Source: Gammaproteobacteria bacterium
GTDB lineage: Bacteria > Pseudomonadota > Gammaproteobacteria > Tenderiales > Tenderiaceae
Reading direction: 5' to 3'
NCBI GenBank assembly: GCA_021731365.1
Contig: JAKFXL010000043.1
Location: 1 to 34,979 of the forward strand
DNA: 34,979 bases
Below, one piece after another: positions 9,119-17,849 of this stretch. Each line of letters opens with the position of its first letter. The first letter of the stretch is position 1. The notes under the pieces are model-generated. The model saw only the letters and a program-made list of their open reading frames with translations. It was not told where the DNA came from and searched no databases. The translations under genes and the position numbers were made by a program.

Positions 9119-9165
9119 TGTGCCCTCCCCGGGGATTAATTTAAGCATTACGGGAGAGCACAAAC

Positions 9166-10116
9166 ATGAAGCTGGAGTTTTTTCCAAAAAGACCACTTGT
9201 CATACTTATCACCAGTATCGGACTACTCGGTACCCTGCCCGCCCATGCCACCGTCATTGACGGCCTGACGGCGCAGACATCGACCCAGGTAGGCACCAAT
9301 GCGGTCGTCACCAACGGCCCCAATATGAGCACTACCGCAACATCAGCCTTCTCAAACGACAACGATACCCAATCCGCGGCAAACGCCAGCTCATTTGGCA
9401 ATGCTGTTGGCCCCTATGGCGCGGGGGGTAACGGCAGCGGCGTCTTTGATACCACAGGCAGATTTATGCGCCAGTGGGACATCACCAATGACAGCGGCGT
9501 TGCACAAAACTACAGCTTTAACTTCTTCATCTACTACGGCAACCTGTCTGCCAGTGACAACAGCGCTGGCGGCAGCGGTTATGCCGAATACGAGGCCAAA
9601 ATCCTGCGTGACGGCATCACCACACTCTTCAGCAGCGCCGCCAAAATCACCAGTGGCGGCACACTCACCACCAGTGGCACCACACTCACAGGGGCCACAC
9701 AGTCTGGTTCCAGTTACAGCTGGGGCGGCACCTACTTTACCGTCGATCTAGGCGTACTCAATCCTGGTGAATTCACCTTTGTACAGTACGACCTGGTCGG
9801 CCATGCCTTCGGAGACTACGGCTTTTCCACCTATGATTGCGGTGGTGATGGCTATGGCAGCGGTGATGGCTACGGCAGTAGTGATGGTTATGGCAACGGC
9901 GACCTCATCACCCCCTTGGTCACCGACACCCCTGGTGCCAGCCAATGCACAACCACCGGTTCATCTTACTCATTCCTGGGGGACCCCGACACCCTCAATA
10001 CCACCCCCATCGCGGGTATCGGCATAACATCACAGGCGGTACCCGAACCGGCCATGCTTGGCCTGATGGGATTGGGTCTGGCGGCCTTTGGACTACGCCG
10101 TCGCCCACGCAACTAA
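9166..10116 (+). CDS. PEP-CTERM sorted extracellular protein
   Basis: A 316-aa secreted protein. It has an N-terminal signal peptide (KRPLVILITSIGLLGTLPAHA, cut near residue 27), a long Ser/Thr/Gly/Asn-rich beta-type body, and a C-terminal sorting signal: the motif VPEPAML, a hydrophobic stretch and RRRPRN. Family knowledge: such tails are recognised by an exosortase in the inner membrane, and the mature protein goes to the surface or matrix of exopolysaccharide producers. Residues 227-244 hold three copies of a GDGYGS-like hexapeptide. GGGAGAG precedes the ATG. The gene has its own sigma-54 promoter and a strong terminator, so it is a single transcription unit. No exosortase gene is in the window. 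Confidence 0.9.
   Translation: MKLEFFPKRPLVILITSIGLLGTLPAHATVIDGLTAQTSTQVGTNAVVTNGPNMSTTATSAFSNDNDTQSAANASSFGNAVGPYGAGGNGSGVFDTTGRFMRQWDITNDSGVAQNYSFNFFIYYGNLSASDNSAGGSGYAEYEAKILRDGITTLFSSAAKITSGGTLTTSGTTLTGATQSGSSYSWGGTYFTVDLGVLNPGEFTFVQYDLVGHAFGDYGFSTYDCGGDGYGSGDGYGSSDGYGNGDLITPLVTDTPGASQCTTTGSSYSFLGDPDTLNTTPIAGIGITSQAVPEPAMLGLMGLGLAAFGLRRRPRN
9844..9897 (+). repeat. Three tandem 18-bp repeats encoding GDGYGS-like units
   Basis: In-frame units encode GDGYGS, GDGYGS and SDGYGN, differing mainly at third codon positions. The coded segment is Gly/Asp/Tyr-rich, and calcium binding or flexible-linker behaviour is plausible. Slippage could change copy number without breaking the frame. Confidence 0.8.
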
Positions 10117-10135
10117 CCATCCGCAGTTTTTTATA

Positions 10136-10161
10136 ACGGGCACTCGGGTGCCCGTTTTTTT
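10136..10161 (+). terminator. Intrinsic terminator of the PEP-CTERM gene
   Basis: An 8-bp GC-rich stem, ACGGGCAC with GTGCCCGT around a TCGG loop, is followed by a run of seven T. It lies 20 bp after the PEP-CTERM stop codon and 20 bp before the glycosyltransferase start, separating the two genes. Confidence 0.9.
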
Positions 10162-10181
10162 GACTGCGTAAAAGGAAACAC

Positions 10182-11399
10182 ATGGCTACCATTGTAATGA
10201 TCTGGGAGCTGGGGGCCGATCTGGGCCACATCAACCGGCTGCTGCCCATAGCATTGTGTCTGCGCGAGGCGGGGCACCACCCCGTGATGCTGCTACGGGA
10301 TATCAGTCGTGCCGAGTCGATCCTCGGCGCACATCAGCTGGCGTTTTTGCAGGCACCAGTCTGGCTGACTCCCGTCCATGGATTGCCACCCGACATCAAT
10401 TTCACCGAAACACTGTACCGTTTTGGCTATCTCCATCCCGACGGCCTGTTATCAATGGCCAAGGCGTGGCGCACCCTGTGGGCGCTGCTAAACCCCGACC
10501 TCATGATTTTTGACCATGCCCCCACCGCGCTACTCGCCGCACGTGGCCTACCCATTCCACGGATGATCATCGGCAATAGCTTCGGCATCCCCCCGGCGGA
10601 ACGCCCGCTGCCACGTTTTCGCTGGTGGACAAACGGTACGGGAGAACAGCCACGGCTTGAAGAGACCGAGCAGCGCGCCACCCGTAACAGCAATGCGGTA
10701 CTCAAACAGCTGGGTGCGCCCCCCATCGACCAGCTCTCCGACCTCTTCCAGGCCGAAGCCCTCCACATCTGTGGCCGCCCCGAACTGGACGTCTATGGCC
10801 CACGCAACCACGAGGTGTATATAGGCCCCATCAATACCACCACCCTGGGGGCCACACCGCACTGGCCACTGGCAGAGGGACCTGCAGTTTTTGCCTACAT
10901 AAAACCCCACTACCAACATTTTGAGGCGCTGCTCAAAACAATAGGCAACAGCAAGGCGCGCTACCTCATCTTTGCCCCCGGCATACCCGAGGCGCTGGTA
11001 CGCCGCTATCAAAAAGGGCACATCCGGTTCAGCACCACCCCTTTGCGGATGGATGAGGTCATTAAACAGTGCCATGCGGTTATCTGCCACGCCGGTGGCA
11101 TGACGGATATCGCCCTCGACGCCGGCAAGCCTCTGCTCCTGTTGCCCACCCAGATGGAACAGACCATGACCAGCCATCGGGCGGCGGCCTTGGGCGCGGC
11201 GCTCTTTTTACCCACAGAAGGCAATCCCGGGCTGCTGCCAAAACTACTCAGACAACTACTGGAAGATAGTGCCCTCGGCCAGTGCGCGGCTCAATACGCC
11301 GCCACTCTGCCACACACCGACCCATCAATAGCCGTCGCCCAAGTGGTTGCCAGTTGCAAAAACCTGTTGGCCATACCGACCACAGCAAACCAGCGATAA
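10182..11399 (+). CDS. GT1/MurG-like glycosyltransferase
   Basis: A 405-aa cytosolic or membrane-associated enzyme of GT-B fold. The N-terminal half starts with a Rossmann strand and acceptor-side loop, IVMIWELGADLGHINR, as in UDP-glycosyltransferases that modify lipids or small molecules. The C-terminal half has the nucleotide-sugar site VICHAGGMTDIALDAGKP (His303), LLLLPTQMEQ and the Gly/Ala-rich helix after it. AAAGGAAA precedes the start. The acceptor and sugar cannot be told from sequence. It sits with the PEP-CTERM gene in a segment that separates algR from hemC, which suggests a role in surface glycans, but the terminator between them means they need not be co-transcribed. Confidence 0.85.
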   Translation: MATIVMIWELGADLGHINRLLPIALCLREAGHHPVMLLRDISRAESILGAHQLAFLQAPVWLTPVHGLPPDINFTETLYRFGYLHPDGLLSMAKAWRTLWALLNPDLMIFDHAPTALLAARGLPIPRMIIGNSFGIPPAERPLPRFRWWTNGTGEQPRLEETEQRATRNSNAVLKQLGAPPIDQLSDLFQAEALHICGRPELDVYGPRNHEVYIGPINTTTLGATPHWPLAEGPAVFAYIKPHYQHFEALLKTIGNSKARYLIFAPGIPEALVRRYQKGHIRFSTTPLRMDEVIKQCHAVICHAGGMTDIALDAGKPLLLLPTQMEQTMTSHRAAALGAALFLPTEGNPGLLPKLLRQLLEDSALGQCAAQYAATLPHTDPSIAVAQVVASCKNLLAIPTTANQR

Positions 11400-11459
11400 T
11401 TTGCTTCAAAGCGGCCCAAGCCGTAGCATAGGCACTCCGCTGTAAACTAAAGAACAATC

Positions 11460-12392
11460 ATGTCAAAAGAGACTATTCGCATTGCAACCCGCAAGAGCCC
11501 ACTCGCCATGTGGCAGGCTGAGTATGTTCGTGACCGCCTGCTGGAGGCCCACCCCGGCCTGCAGGTAGAGCTGCTGGGCATGACCACCCAAGGGGATAAA
11601 ATCCTTGATTCACCACTGGCCAAAATCGGCGGTAAGGGGTTATTTGTCAAAGAGTTAGAGGTCAGCATGCTGGAGGGTGAGAGTGATATCGCCGTGCACT
11701 CCATGAAGGATGTGCCTGTGGCCTTTCCTGACGGCCTGCATCTGGCGGTCATCTGCGAACGTGAAGATCCACGGGACGCCTTTGTCTCCAATCGATTTGC
11801 CACTCTGACCGATCTGCCACAGGGTGCCCGTGTTGGTACCTCCAGCCTGCGCCGTCAGTGCCAGATCCGCGCCCTGCGCCCGGACCTGAAGATTCTCGAC
11901 CTGCGCGGCAACGTCAACAGCCGTCTTCGCAAGCTTGATGATGACGAATACGACGCCATCATCCTCGCCGCCGCCGGACTGATCCGCCTCGGCTTTCATG
12001 ACCGCATCACCCAGTTCATCGATACCGATACCAGCCTGCCCGCCATCGGCCAGGGGGCGGTTGGCATTGAATGCCGCAGTGGTGATGCCCGCATCAACGC
12101 CCTGCTGGCACCACTCAACCACCGCCCTACCCAGATCAGGGTACTGGCGGAGCGGGCCATGAACAACCGCCTTGAGGGGGGCTGCCAGGTCCCTATCGGC
12201 GGCCATGCCACCCTGGATGGCGATGCTATCCACCTGCGCGGGCTGGTTGGCGAGCCTGACGGCAGCAAGATCATCAGCGGCGAAGTTCGCGGCCTTGCCA
12301 GCGACGCGGAGGCATTGGGCATCAAACTCGCCGACGACCTGCTCAGCCGGGGTGCCGCCACCATTCTTAACAAACTGTACGGCAAAGGCTGA
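11460..12392 (+). CDS. hemC: Porphobilinogen deaminase (hydroxymethylbilane synthase) HemC
   Basis: Polymerises four porphobilinogen units to hydroxymethylbilane in haem and sirohaem synthesis. The 310-aa protein has the family blocks [54 protein letters not shown] and [12 protein letters not shown]. The dipyrromethane cofactor cysteine lies in [13 protein letters not shown] and falls exactly at residue 242, as in E. coli. The domain order and length are standard. It opens the hemC-hemD-hemX-hemY run; hemD follows after about 80 bp. Confidence 0.98.
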   Translation: MSKETIRIATRKSPLAMWQAEYVRDRLLEAHPGLQVELLGMTTQGDKILDSPLAKIGGKGLFVKELEVSMLEGESDIAVHSMKDVPVAFPDGLHLAVICEREDPRDAFVSNRFATLTDLPQGARVGTSSLRRQCQIRALRPDLKILDLRGNVNSRLRKLDDDEYDAIILAAAGLIRLGFHDRITQFIDTDTSLPAIGQGAVGIECRSGDARINALLAPLNHRPTQIRVLAERAMNNRLEGGCQVPIGGHATLDGDAIHLRGLVGEPDGSKIISGEVRGLASDAEALGIKLADDLLSRGAATILNKLYGKG

Positions 12393-12473
12393 CGCAAACA
12401 TGTGCGAGTGGAGTATGGTGGAAGGGTCAGCAACCGCAAGAGAGGCGCACTCCCCACGGCCGTTGCCCTCTGT

Positions 12474-13238
12474 ATGACTGAACCGCAGCCACTGACGGCA
12501 ACCACCATTGTGGTCACACGTCCGGCCCATCAGGCCGGGCCGCTGTGTCGATTAATAGAAGCCCAGGGGGGCAGAGCCATTACCTTTCCGGCATTGGAGA
12601 TCAGCGCAACCGACTCGCCACAACCGCTGCTACAGCGGCTGCAGCAGTTCGACATGGCCATCTTTATCAGCGCCAACGCGGTAGAGTATGCCACTGCCCA
12701 CATCTCCAAAATACCGCCGGCACTAACACTAGCTGCCGTTGGCAAGCAGACCGCCGCCCAACTCAGTCAGCGTTACCAGCACCCCATACTCACCCCCGCC
12801 ACACAGGCCGACAGTGAGGCGCTGCTGGCACTGCCGGCACTGCAACAGGTGACGGGGAAACATATTCTGATTATACGGGGCGACGGAGGGCGGGAATTGC
12901 TGGCGGAGACCCTGGCACAGCGGGGGGCCCACGTCGAGTATGCGGAGGTCTACCGTCGTGTCCGCCCCAGCGGCGATCTGGCCCCACTTCAGGGCCAACA
13001 GCCGATTGACCTGCTCACGGCCACCAGCAATGCCAGCCTGCAAAACCTGTACGATATGGCCACTGTGCCACAACGTGGCTGGCTGCTGCAGCTACCGCTG
13101 ATTGTGATTGGCCAACGCTGCGTGACACTGGCGGCCCAGCTCGGCTTTCGCCATCCGGCCACTGCGGCCCATGACGCCAGCGATGCCGGACTGTTACAGG
13201 CGATGCTCCGCTGGCGTCACCACCACCCGATTCATTGA
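12474..13238 (+). CDS. hemD: Uroporphyrinogen-III synthase HemD
   Basis: Closes hydroxymethylbilane to uroporphyrinogen III with inversion of ring D. The family is poorly conserved, but IVVTRPAHQAGPLCRLIEAQGG at the start, MAIFISANAVEYA, LAAVGKQTA, ILIIRGDGGRELLAETLAQRGAHVEYAEVYRR and DLLTATSNASLQNL are all characteristic. The ATG at 12474 gives 254 aa, the normal size. The frame stays open to a GTG at 12402, but the added 24 residues lack family similarity. Position between hemC and hemX supports the call. No strong ribosome-binding site is visible. Confidence 0.95.
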   Translation: MTEPQPLTATTIVVTRPAHQAGPLCRLIEAQGGRAITFPALEISATDSPQPLLQRLQQFDMAIFISANAVEYATAHISKIPPALTLAAVGKQTAAQLSQRYQHPILTPATQADSEALLALPALQQVTGKHILIIRGDGGRELLAETLAQRGAHVEYAEVYRRVRPSGDLAPLQGQQPIDLLTATSNASLQNLYDMATVPQRGWLLQLPLIVIGQRCVTLAAQLGFRHPATAAHDASDAGLLQAMLRWRHHHPIH

Positions 13239-13266
13239 TGATACTTTTTGCTGCAAGGACTACGTT

Positions 13267-14514
13267 ATGACCGATGTCACCGAAAAGAGAGAGCCTGCCA
13301 CCCCAGAGCAGCCCCCCCAGGAGAGCGCCTCCAGCGCCCCGATCGCCACCACTGGATCGACCACTGAGGCGACGCCCAAGTCTGCGGAAAAGGCCAAAAC
13401 AGAGGAGAGCAGCAGCGCTGCCAAAACAGCGGCTGAACCCCTCGTTACCAAACCAGCCGATAAGAGAAACGACACCAAAAAGGGGGGCGGAACCGCTATC
13501 GCTGTCGTGGCCCTGATCCTGGTGATTGGTGCCGCCGCAGCCGGTTACGGCGGCTGGTATAAACTTCAGCAACAGCAGCAGGCACTGGAGCAGCGACTGG
13601 CGGCAGAGGAGCAGACCGTCTCGGGGATCCGCTCCGCCAGTCAGTCCGATACCCAGACGCTACAGCAGCAGATCAATGGCCTCAGCGAGGCGGTAAACGC
13701 CGCCACGCAACACGACACCCTGCTTGACGAACGGCTGACCGACATCGACAAACGCCTTGAGGAGCGTCGCAGCAATACCTGGATGGTCTCTGAGGCCCGT
13801 TATCTCATCAACATCGCCAGCTACCAGACCCAGCTCAACTACAACATCAAGACCGCACTGGTGGCCCTGGAGGGGGCTGACCACCGGCTCCGGGATCTCG
13901 ACGATCCATCCCTGCTCAAGGCCCGTCAGATTGTTACCGACAACATTGCCTCCCTGCGGGCGGTCACCCCTGTTGATCTCCCCGGCATCGCCCTGTTACT
14001 GAGCCAACTGGAACAACAGGTCACCACCCTGCCACTGCTCGATCAGGATGCTCCGCCAGCGACTGCCGCCAGCGCTACCACCGACACTGCCGAGGTATCA
14101 GGTCCAGAACGTTTTCTGAATAAAATATGGAGTGATATCAAGGGGCTGGTGGTTGTCCGCCACAACAGCGGGGCGAAGGGTGATGCTGTCTCCACCCCGG
14201 ATCAACGCATCTACCTGCAACAGAACCTGCGCCTGAAGCTGGAGGTCGCCCGTCTGGCCCTGCTGCAACGTGATACCCGAACGTTCCATGGCACCATCGC
14301 CACCATTCAGGCATGGCTGAACCGCTATTACGATATCAACGCCAGCAGCACCAACGCGATGCTCAGCAGTTTGACACCATTGGCAACACTGGAGCTGCAA
14401 CCAGCACTGCCGGACCTGAGCGGCGCGCTGCATCTGCTCGATAGCTGGCAGGAGCTGCATAAGAGCAACACCAAGGTTGAGACTCCACAGCAGAAGGAGC
14501 CAACCTCGCTATGA
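13267..14514 (+). CDS. hemX: HemX-type membrane protein of the hem operon
   Basis: A 415-aa protein beginning at ATG 13267 behind AAGGA. The first 75 residues are a Pro/Ala/Glu/Lys-rich cytosolic region. One membrane segment follows (AIAVVALILVIGAAAAGYGGWY), then a coiled-coil (KLQQQQQALEQRLAAEEQ) and a helical periplasmic-side domain with SEARYLINIASYQTQLNYN. This matches the HemX family, often annotated as a uroporphyrin-III C-methyltransferase although these proteins have no methyltransferase motif and their role is unsettled. It overlaps hemY by ATGA. The frame can be extended upstream to 13171 but would overlap hemD. Confidence 0.92.
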   Translation: MTDVTEKREPATPEQPPQESASSAPIATTGSTTEATPKSAEKAKTEESSSAAKTAAEPLVTKPADKRNDTKKGGGTAIAVVALILVIGAAAAGYGGWYKLQQQQQALEQRLAAEEQTVSGIRSASQSDTQTLQQQINGLSEAVNAATQHDTLLDERLTDIDKRLEERRSNTWMVSEARYLINIASYQTQLNYNIKTALVALEGADHRLRDLDDPSLLKARQIVTDNIASLRAVTPVDLPGIALLLSQLEQQVTTLPLLDQDAPPATAASATTDTAEVSGPERFLNKIWSDIKGLVVVRHNSGAKGDAVSTPDQRIYLQQNLRLKLEVARLALLQRDTRTFHGTIATIQAWLNRYYDINASSTNAMLSSLTPLATLELQPALPDLSGALHLLDSWQELHKSNTKVETPQQKEPTSL

Positions 14515-15782
14515 AATTTATCCTCTACACACTGCTCGTATTACTCGCCATTATCGGTCTCGCCTACTCGGCCCAGCAGGATCCGGGTTACCTCATGGTC
14601 ACGCTGCACGGCTGGAGCATAGAGACCAGCGCCACCTTTGGTGTCGTGGTCATGTTACTTGCCTTTCTCTGTTTCTACCTTGTGCTGCGACTGATCAACC
14701 TCACCCTGCAGCTACCGCGCCGGCTACGCCGCTGGCGTAAATTGCGCGCCGCCCACAACAGTCGCAAACAGCTGATTCAGGGCATGATGCAGCTCACCCT
14801 TGGGCAGTGGTTCAAGGCTGAAAAGTCACTGCTTAAATCGGCCCAGCACGACGATCTGGCGGTCCTTGCCTACATGGGGGCGGCCCGCGCCGCGCAAGGG
14901 CTCAAGGTCAAAAACCGTCGTGACGGCTACCTGTTGCTGGCAAAAGACAGATCACCCAACAATACCCTGGCCCTGGCCCTCACCCAGGCCCAGCTTGAAG
15001 CGGAGGATGGTCACCCCGAACAGGCCGTCGCCACACTCAACCGGTTGCCACTCAACCATCGCAACAACGGTTATGCCCTGGGCATACTGGCGGGCTACTA
15101 TGCGGAACTCAAGGAGTGGTCAACCCTGGTTGAGCTGCTGCCACGCCTGCGCCGTCATGACGCACTGCCACTCAACCAATATTACGAGTGTGAACATCAG
15201 GCCTATTCAGGGCTGATCAATCAACTGGCGCAAAAAAATGACGGCACTACCCTCTGGCGACTCTGGGATGAGCTACCCTCCCGGCTGCAGGAGCGTGAAG
15301 ATATTGTTGCCGACTACAGCTGTGCCATGATCAACCTCGGTTACGCCGATGAGATCGAAGAGCTGCTCTACCGCCATATCAACAAAAAATGGAGTGACTT
15401 CCTCGTCTATCTCTATGGTTTGATGGATGGCAAGGCCGACATCCACCTCAGCCGTGCCAAGAACTGGCTCAAAACCCACCAGGGCAGCGCCGTTTTACAC
15501 CTCACCCTGGGTCGGCTTGCGGTACGGGCACAGCAGTGGAAAAATGCCCGCTATTATCTGGAGACCAGCCTGAAGATCAGCGCCAGCGCCGAGACCTATC
15601 AGGAGCTGGGCAATCTGCTATCACACATCAGCGAGCCAAAACTCGCCCTTGAGTGTTATCGCCGAGGGTTGGCGCTGTCAGACAACCGACTGGTCAGGCT
15701 TGAGGTTAAAACCGGTGTGGTTGAACGACCTGGCTTGCCAACATCAAAAACAGACACCGCGATGGTGACGGCAGAGGCCTAA
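14511..15782 (+). CDS. hemY: HemY-type TPR membrane protein
   Basis: A 423-aa protein with two N-terminal membrane segments (ILYTLLVLLAIIGLAYSAQ and SATFGVVVMLLAFLCFYLVLRLI) and a soluble helical region of TPR-like repeats to about residue 400. The family block following the second segment, PRRLRRWRKLRAAHNSRKQLIQGM, is typical of gammaproteobacterial HemY. It is unrelated to the protoporphyrinogen oxidase that shares the name in Bacillus. Its exact role with HemX in tetrapyrrole synthesis is not settled. The start lies inside the hemX stop (ATGA). Confidence 0.93.
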   Translation: MKFILYTLLVLLAIIGLAYSAQQDPGYLMVTLHGWSIETSATFGVVVMLLAFLCFYLVLRLINLTLQLPRRLRRWRKLRAAHNSRKQLIQGMMQLTLGQWFKAEKSLLKSAQHDDLAVLAYMGAARAAQGLKVKNRRDGYLLLAKDRSPNNTLALALTQAQLEAEDGHPEQAVATLNRLPLNHRNNGYALGILAGYYAELKEWSTLVELLPRLRRHDALPLNQYYECEHQAYSGLINQLAQKNDGTTLWRLWDELPSRLQEREDIVADYSCAMINLGYADEIEELLYRHINKKWSDFLVYLYGLMDGKADIHLSRAKNWLKTHQGSAVLHLTLGRLAVRAQQWKNARYYLETSLKISASAETYQELGNLLSHISEPKLALECYRRGLALSDNRLVRLEVKTGVVERPGLPTSKTDTAMVTAEA

Positions 15783-15792
15783 TAGCAACAAC

Positions 15793-15819
15793 GGCTGCGG
15801 CAACCACAACGCCGCAGCC
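15793..15819. terminator. Hairpin between convergent hemY and reductase genes
   Basis: GGCTGCGGC (15793-15801) and GCCGCAGCC (15811-15819) form a perfect 9-bp stem with a 9-base loop, 10 bp past the hemY stop. It is placed to serve both convergent transcripts. No clear U-tract follows on either strand, so termination is inferred from position. Confidence 0.6.
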
Positions 15820-15855
15820 TTAAATCGTCCCACCAGACTCTTACCAGCAGGCGTT

Positions 15856-16866
15856 TTACTGGCTGGCAAACTCAAAACTATCAAAATAGAACTGCTCACC
15901 CGGCAAACCGTGTGACCGTGCCCCTTGGCGCATCGCATCCACCATGCTCGGCGGACCGCTGGTGTAGAGGTCATAACCACTCAAATCAGCAAAGTCATCC
16001 AGTACCACCTGATGTACCCAACCGTTGCGACCACGCCACTGATCTTCAGGCTTGGCATCGGAGAGCACCGGAATGTAATGGAAATTGTCCCGCTCACCCC
16101 ATGCACTGGGCAGGGCATTCAGGTAGAGGTCACTCTGCGTCCGAACCCCCCAGTAGAAATAGATCGTCCGTGCCAGTTCGCTCTGGATAAAGTGTTCAAC
16201 CATGCCCTTGATCGGCGCAAACCCGGTCCCCCCGGCCACACAGATGATCGGGCGCGGCGACTCTTCACGCAGATAAAAACCACCAAAGGGGCCTTCAATG
16301 CGGAGGATCTCCTTCTCTTTCATACTGTTAAACACATAGCTGGAAAATGTACCCCCCTCCACCAGCCGGATATGCAGCTCAACAAACTGATCATCATGGG
16401 GGGCATTGGCAATGGAGAAACTGCGCCGACGTCCATCCGCCAGCAGGATATCGATGTACTGCCCAGCCAAAAACTGCATTCGTTCACTGTCGGGTAACTT
16501 CAGGTAGAGCCGCATCACATCATTGCCCAACCGCTCCAGCTTTACCACCCGTGCCGGCATTTTGCGGATCGGCACCTCCTGACTGCTGCTAACCTCATGA
16601 ATCTCCAGCACCAGATCGCTACAGGCACGGGCCTGGCAGCAGACGGTCTGACCAATCGCCTCCTCCACGGGACTGAGCGCCCCCGGACGACCATCCGGAT
16701 ACACCACCTGACCGGTCACAATTTTGCCTTTGCAGGCACCACAGATGCCGTTGCGGCAACCATACGGGATGGATAGACCGTGGCGCAGGGCCGCATCCAG
16801 GATCACTTCGTCAGCCTCCGCTGTCACACAATGGCCGCTTGGTTGAATTATGATTTGGTAACTCAT
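15856..16866 (-). CDS. 2Fe-2S/FAD/NAD(P)H oxidoreductase (CDP-4-keto-6-deoxyglucose reductase-like)
   Basis: A 336-aa electron-transfer flavoprotein. Residues 1-90 are a plant-type ferredoxin domain with cluster ligands Cys37, Cys42 and Cys45 (YGCRNGICGACKG) and a fourth Cys at 76/77 in TVCCQAR. The FAD domain has RRRSFSIANAP and the NAD domain has CVAGGTGFAPIKGM, with a GYDLYTSGPPSMVDAM tail. Such genes are widely annotated as AscD/CDP-6-deoxy-delta-3,4-glucoseen reductase, but in gammaproteobacteria they usually lie far from any deoxysugar cluster, so the true electron acceptor is uncertain. It is divergent from the epimerase, 49 bp away. Confidence 0.9.
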   Translation of the reverse strand: MSYQIIIQPSGHCVTAEADEVILDAALRHGLSIPYGCRNGICGACKGKIVTGQVVYPDGRPGALSPVEEAIGQTVCCQARACSDLVLEIHEVSSSQEVPIRKMPARVVKLERLGNDVMRLYLKLPDSERMQFLAGQYIDILLADGRRRSFSIANAPHDDQFVELHIRLVEGGTFSSYVFNSMKEKEILRIEGPFGGFYLREESPRPIICVAGGTGFAPIKGMVEHFIQSELARTIYFYWGVRTQSDLYLNALPSAWGERDNFHYIPVLSDAKPEDQWRGRNGWVHQVVLDDFADLSGYDLYTSGPPSMVDAMRQGARSHGLPGEQFYFDSFEFASQ

Positions 16867-16915
16867 ACTACTCCCCTATATCCTTATCCCATCTCTCACC
16901 AAAGAACGATTCTCC

Positions 16916-17803
16916 ATGATTTCCAATTCAAGCAAAACCCTGGACCCTGTTTTTATTATCGGCAGCGGTGATATTGGCTGTCGTATTGCCCTGTTGTGGC
17001 ATCAGCGCGGGGCTGCCGTCACCACCCTTGGCCGCCGCAGTGCGCCATGCGGTGGCACTACCCACCACCTGCGCGCCGATCTGGATCAACCCGCCACACT
17101 AACAACACTACCAACAGCGGGGACCCTGCTCTACATCACCACCCCGCCGCCGCCACAGGGCGACCATGATCCACGCATCGAGAACCTGCTGGCGGCAATC
17201 GATCCAGGCACTTTACCAAAGCGTATCATCTACATCAGCACCAGTGGCGTCTACGGCGACTGCCATGGCGACTGGGTGGATGAGCACCATCCGACCCAGC
17301 CACAGGCGGCACGTTCAAAGCGGCGGCTAGCCGCTGAGCAGGCGCTGACCAAGTGGGCCAAGAGACATGCCGTCGCCACCACCCTGTTACGGGTCGGTGG
17401 CATCTATGGCCCCGGACGACTACCCCTGGAGCGGCTACGTCAGGGGATGGAGATCCTCAAACAAGAGCTCGCCCCCTACAGCAACCGCATTCACGCCGAT
17501 GATCTGGCGCGGGTCTGTGTGGCAGCCGCCCAGCCACCGGAGCAACATGCGCTCTACAACGTCAGCGACGGCCACCCCACCACCATGAGCGACTACTTTA
17601 TCCGTGTTGCCCACGCCGCCCAGCTGCCCGTGCCTAACGAGATCGACTGGCAGACCGCAGAGCAGACCTTATCCGCCGAGATGCTCTCCTACCTGCATGA
17701 ATCCAAGCGGCTCGACAACCGCAAAATGTTACAGGCCCTGGGGGTGACCCTGGACTATCCCACATTAGCAGAGGGTTTAAAGGCGTGTGACCTACCGGCC
17801 TGA
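16916..17803 (+). CDS. NAD(P)-dependent epimerase/dehydratase (YeeZ-like SDR)
   Basis: A 295-aa extended-SDR-like protein. The N-terminal nucleotide-binding loop reads VFIIGSGDIGCRIA, followed by a basic/polar patch TLGRRS that suggests NADP. IIYISTSGVYGD and WVDEHHP are the typical active-site-side blocks, and LLRVGGIYGPGR completes the family pattern. The canonical YxxxK is not obvious (the region reads ARSKRRLAAEQ), as in YeeZ-like members, so catalysis by the usual SDR tetrad is doubtful. The substrate is unknown. It is followed after 46 bp by hslO in the same direction. Confidence 0.8.
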   Translation: MISNSSKTLDPVFIIGSGDIGCRIALLWHQRGAAVTTLGRRSAPCGGTTHHLRADLDQPATLTTLPTAGTLLYITTPPPPQGDHDPRIENLLAAIDPGTLPKRIIYISTSGVYGDCHGDWVDEHHPTQPQAARSKRRLAAEQALTKWAKRHAVATTLLRVGGIYGPGRLPLERLRQGMEILKQELAPYSNRIHADDLARVCVAAAQPPEQHALYNVSDGHPTTMSDYFIRVAHAAQLPVPNEIDWQTAEQTLSAEMLSYLHESKRLDNRKMLQALGVTLDYPTLAEGLKACDLPA

Positions 17804-17849
17804 GGCGCTATACTGGCAGCCCCGCAAATCATCAAACCAAGGATTACCC

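Noticed and set aside
9844-9897. CRISPR-like or intergenic repeat array
   Set aside because: Units are contiguous without spacers and lie in frame within a coding sequence.
10548-11177. 209-codon minus frame inside the glycosyltransferase
   Set aside because: Shadow of the plus-strand gene, whose GT-B motifs are clear; no ribosome-binding site or family motif on minus.
11655-12530. Long open frame (291 codons) on minus inside hemC
   Set aside because: Antisense to a fully typical hemC with conserved motifs; its translation has no recognisable family features, and such frames are common opposite GC-rich genes.
15925-16497. 190-codon plus frame inside the ferredoxin reductase gene
   Set aside because: Antisense to a gene with intact 2Fe-2S, FAD and NAD motifs; composition looks like a reverse-strand artefact.
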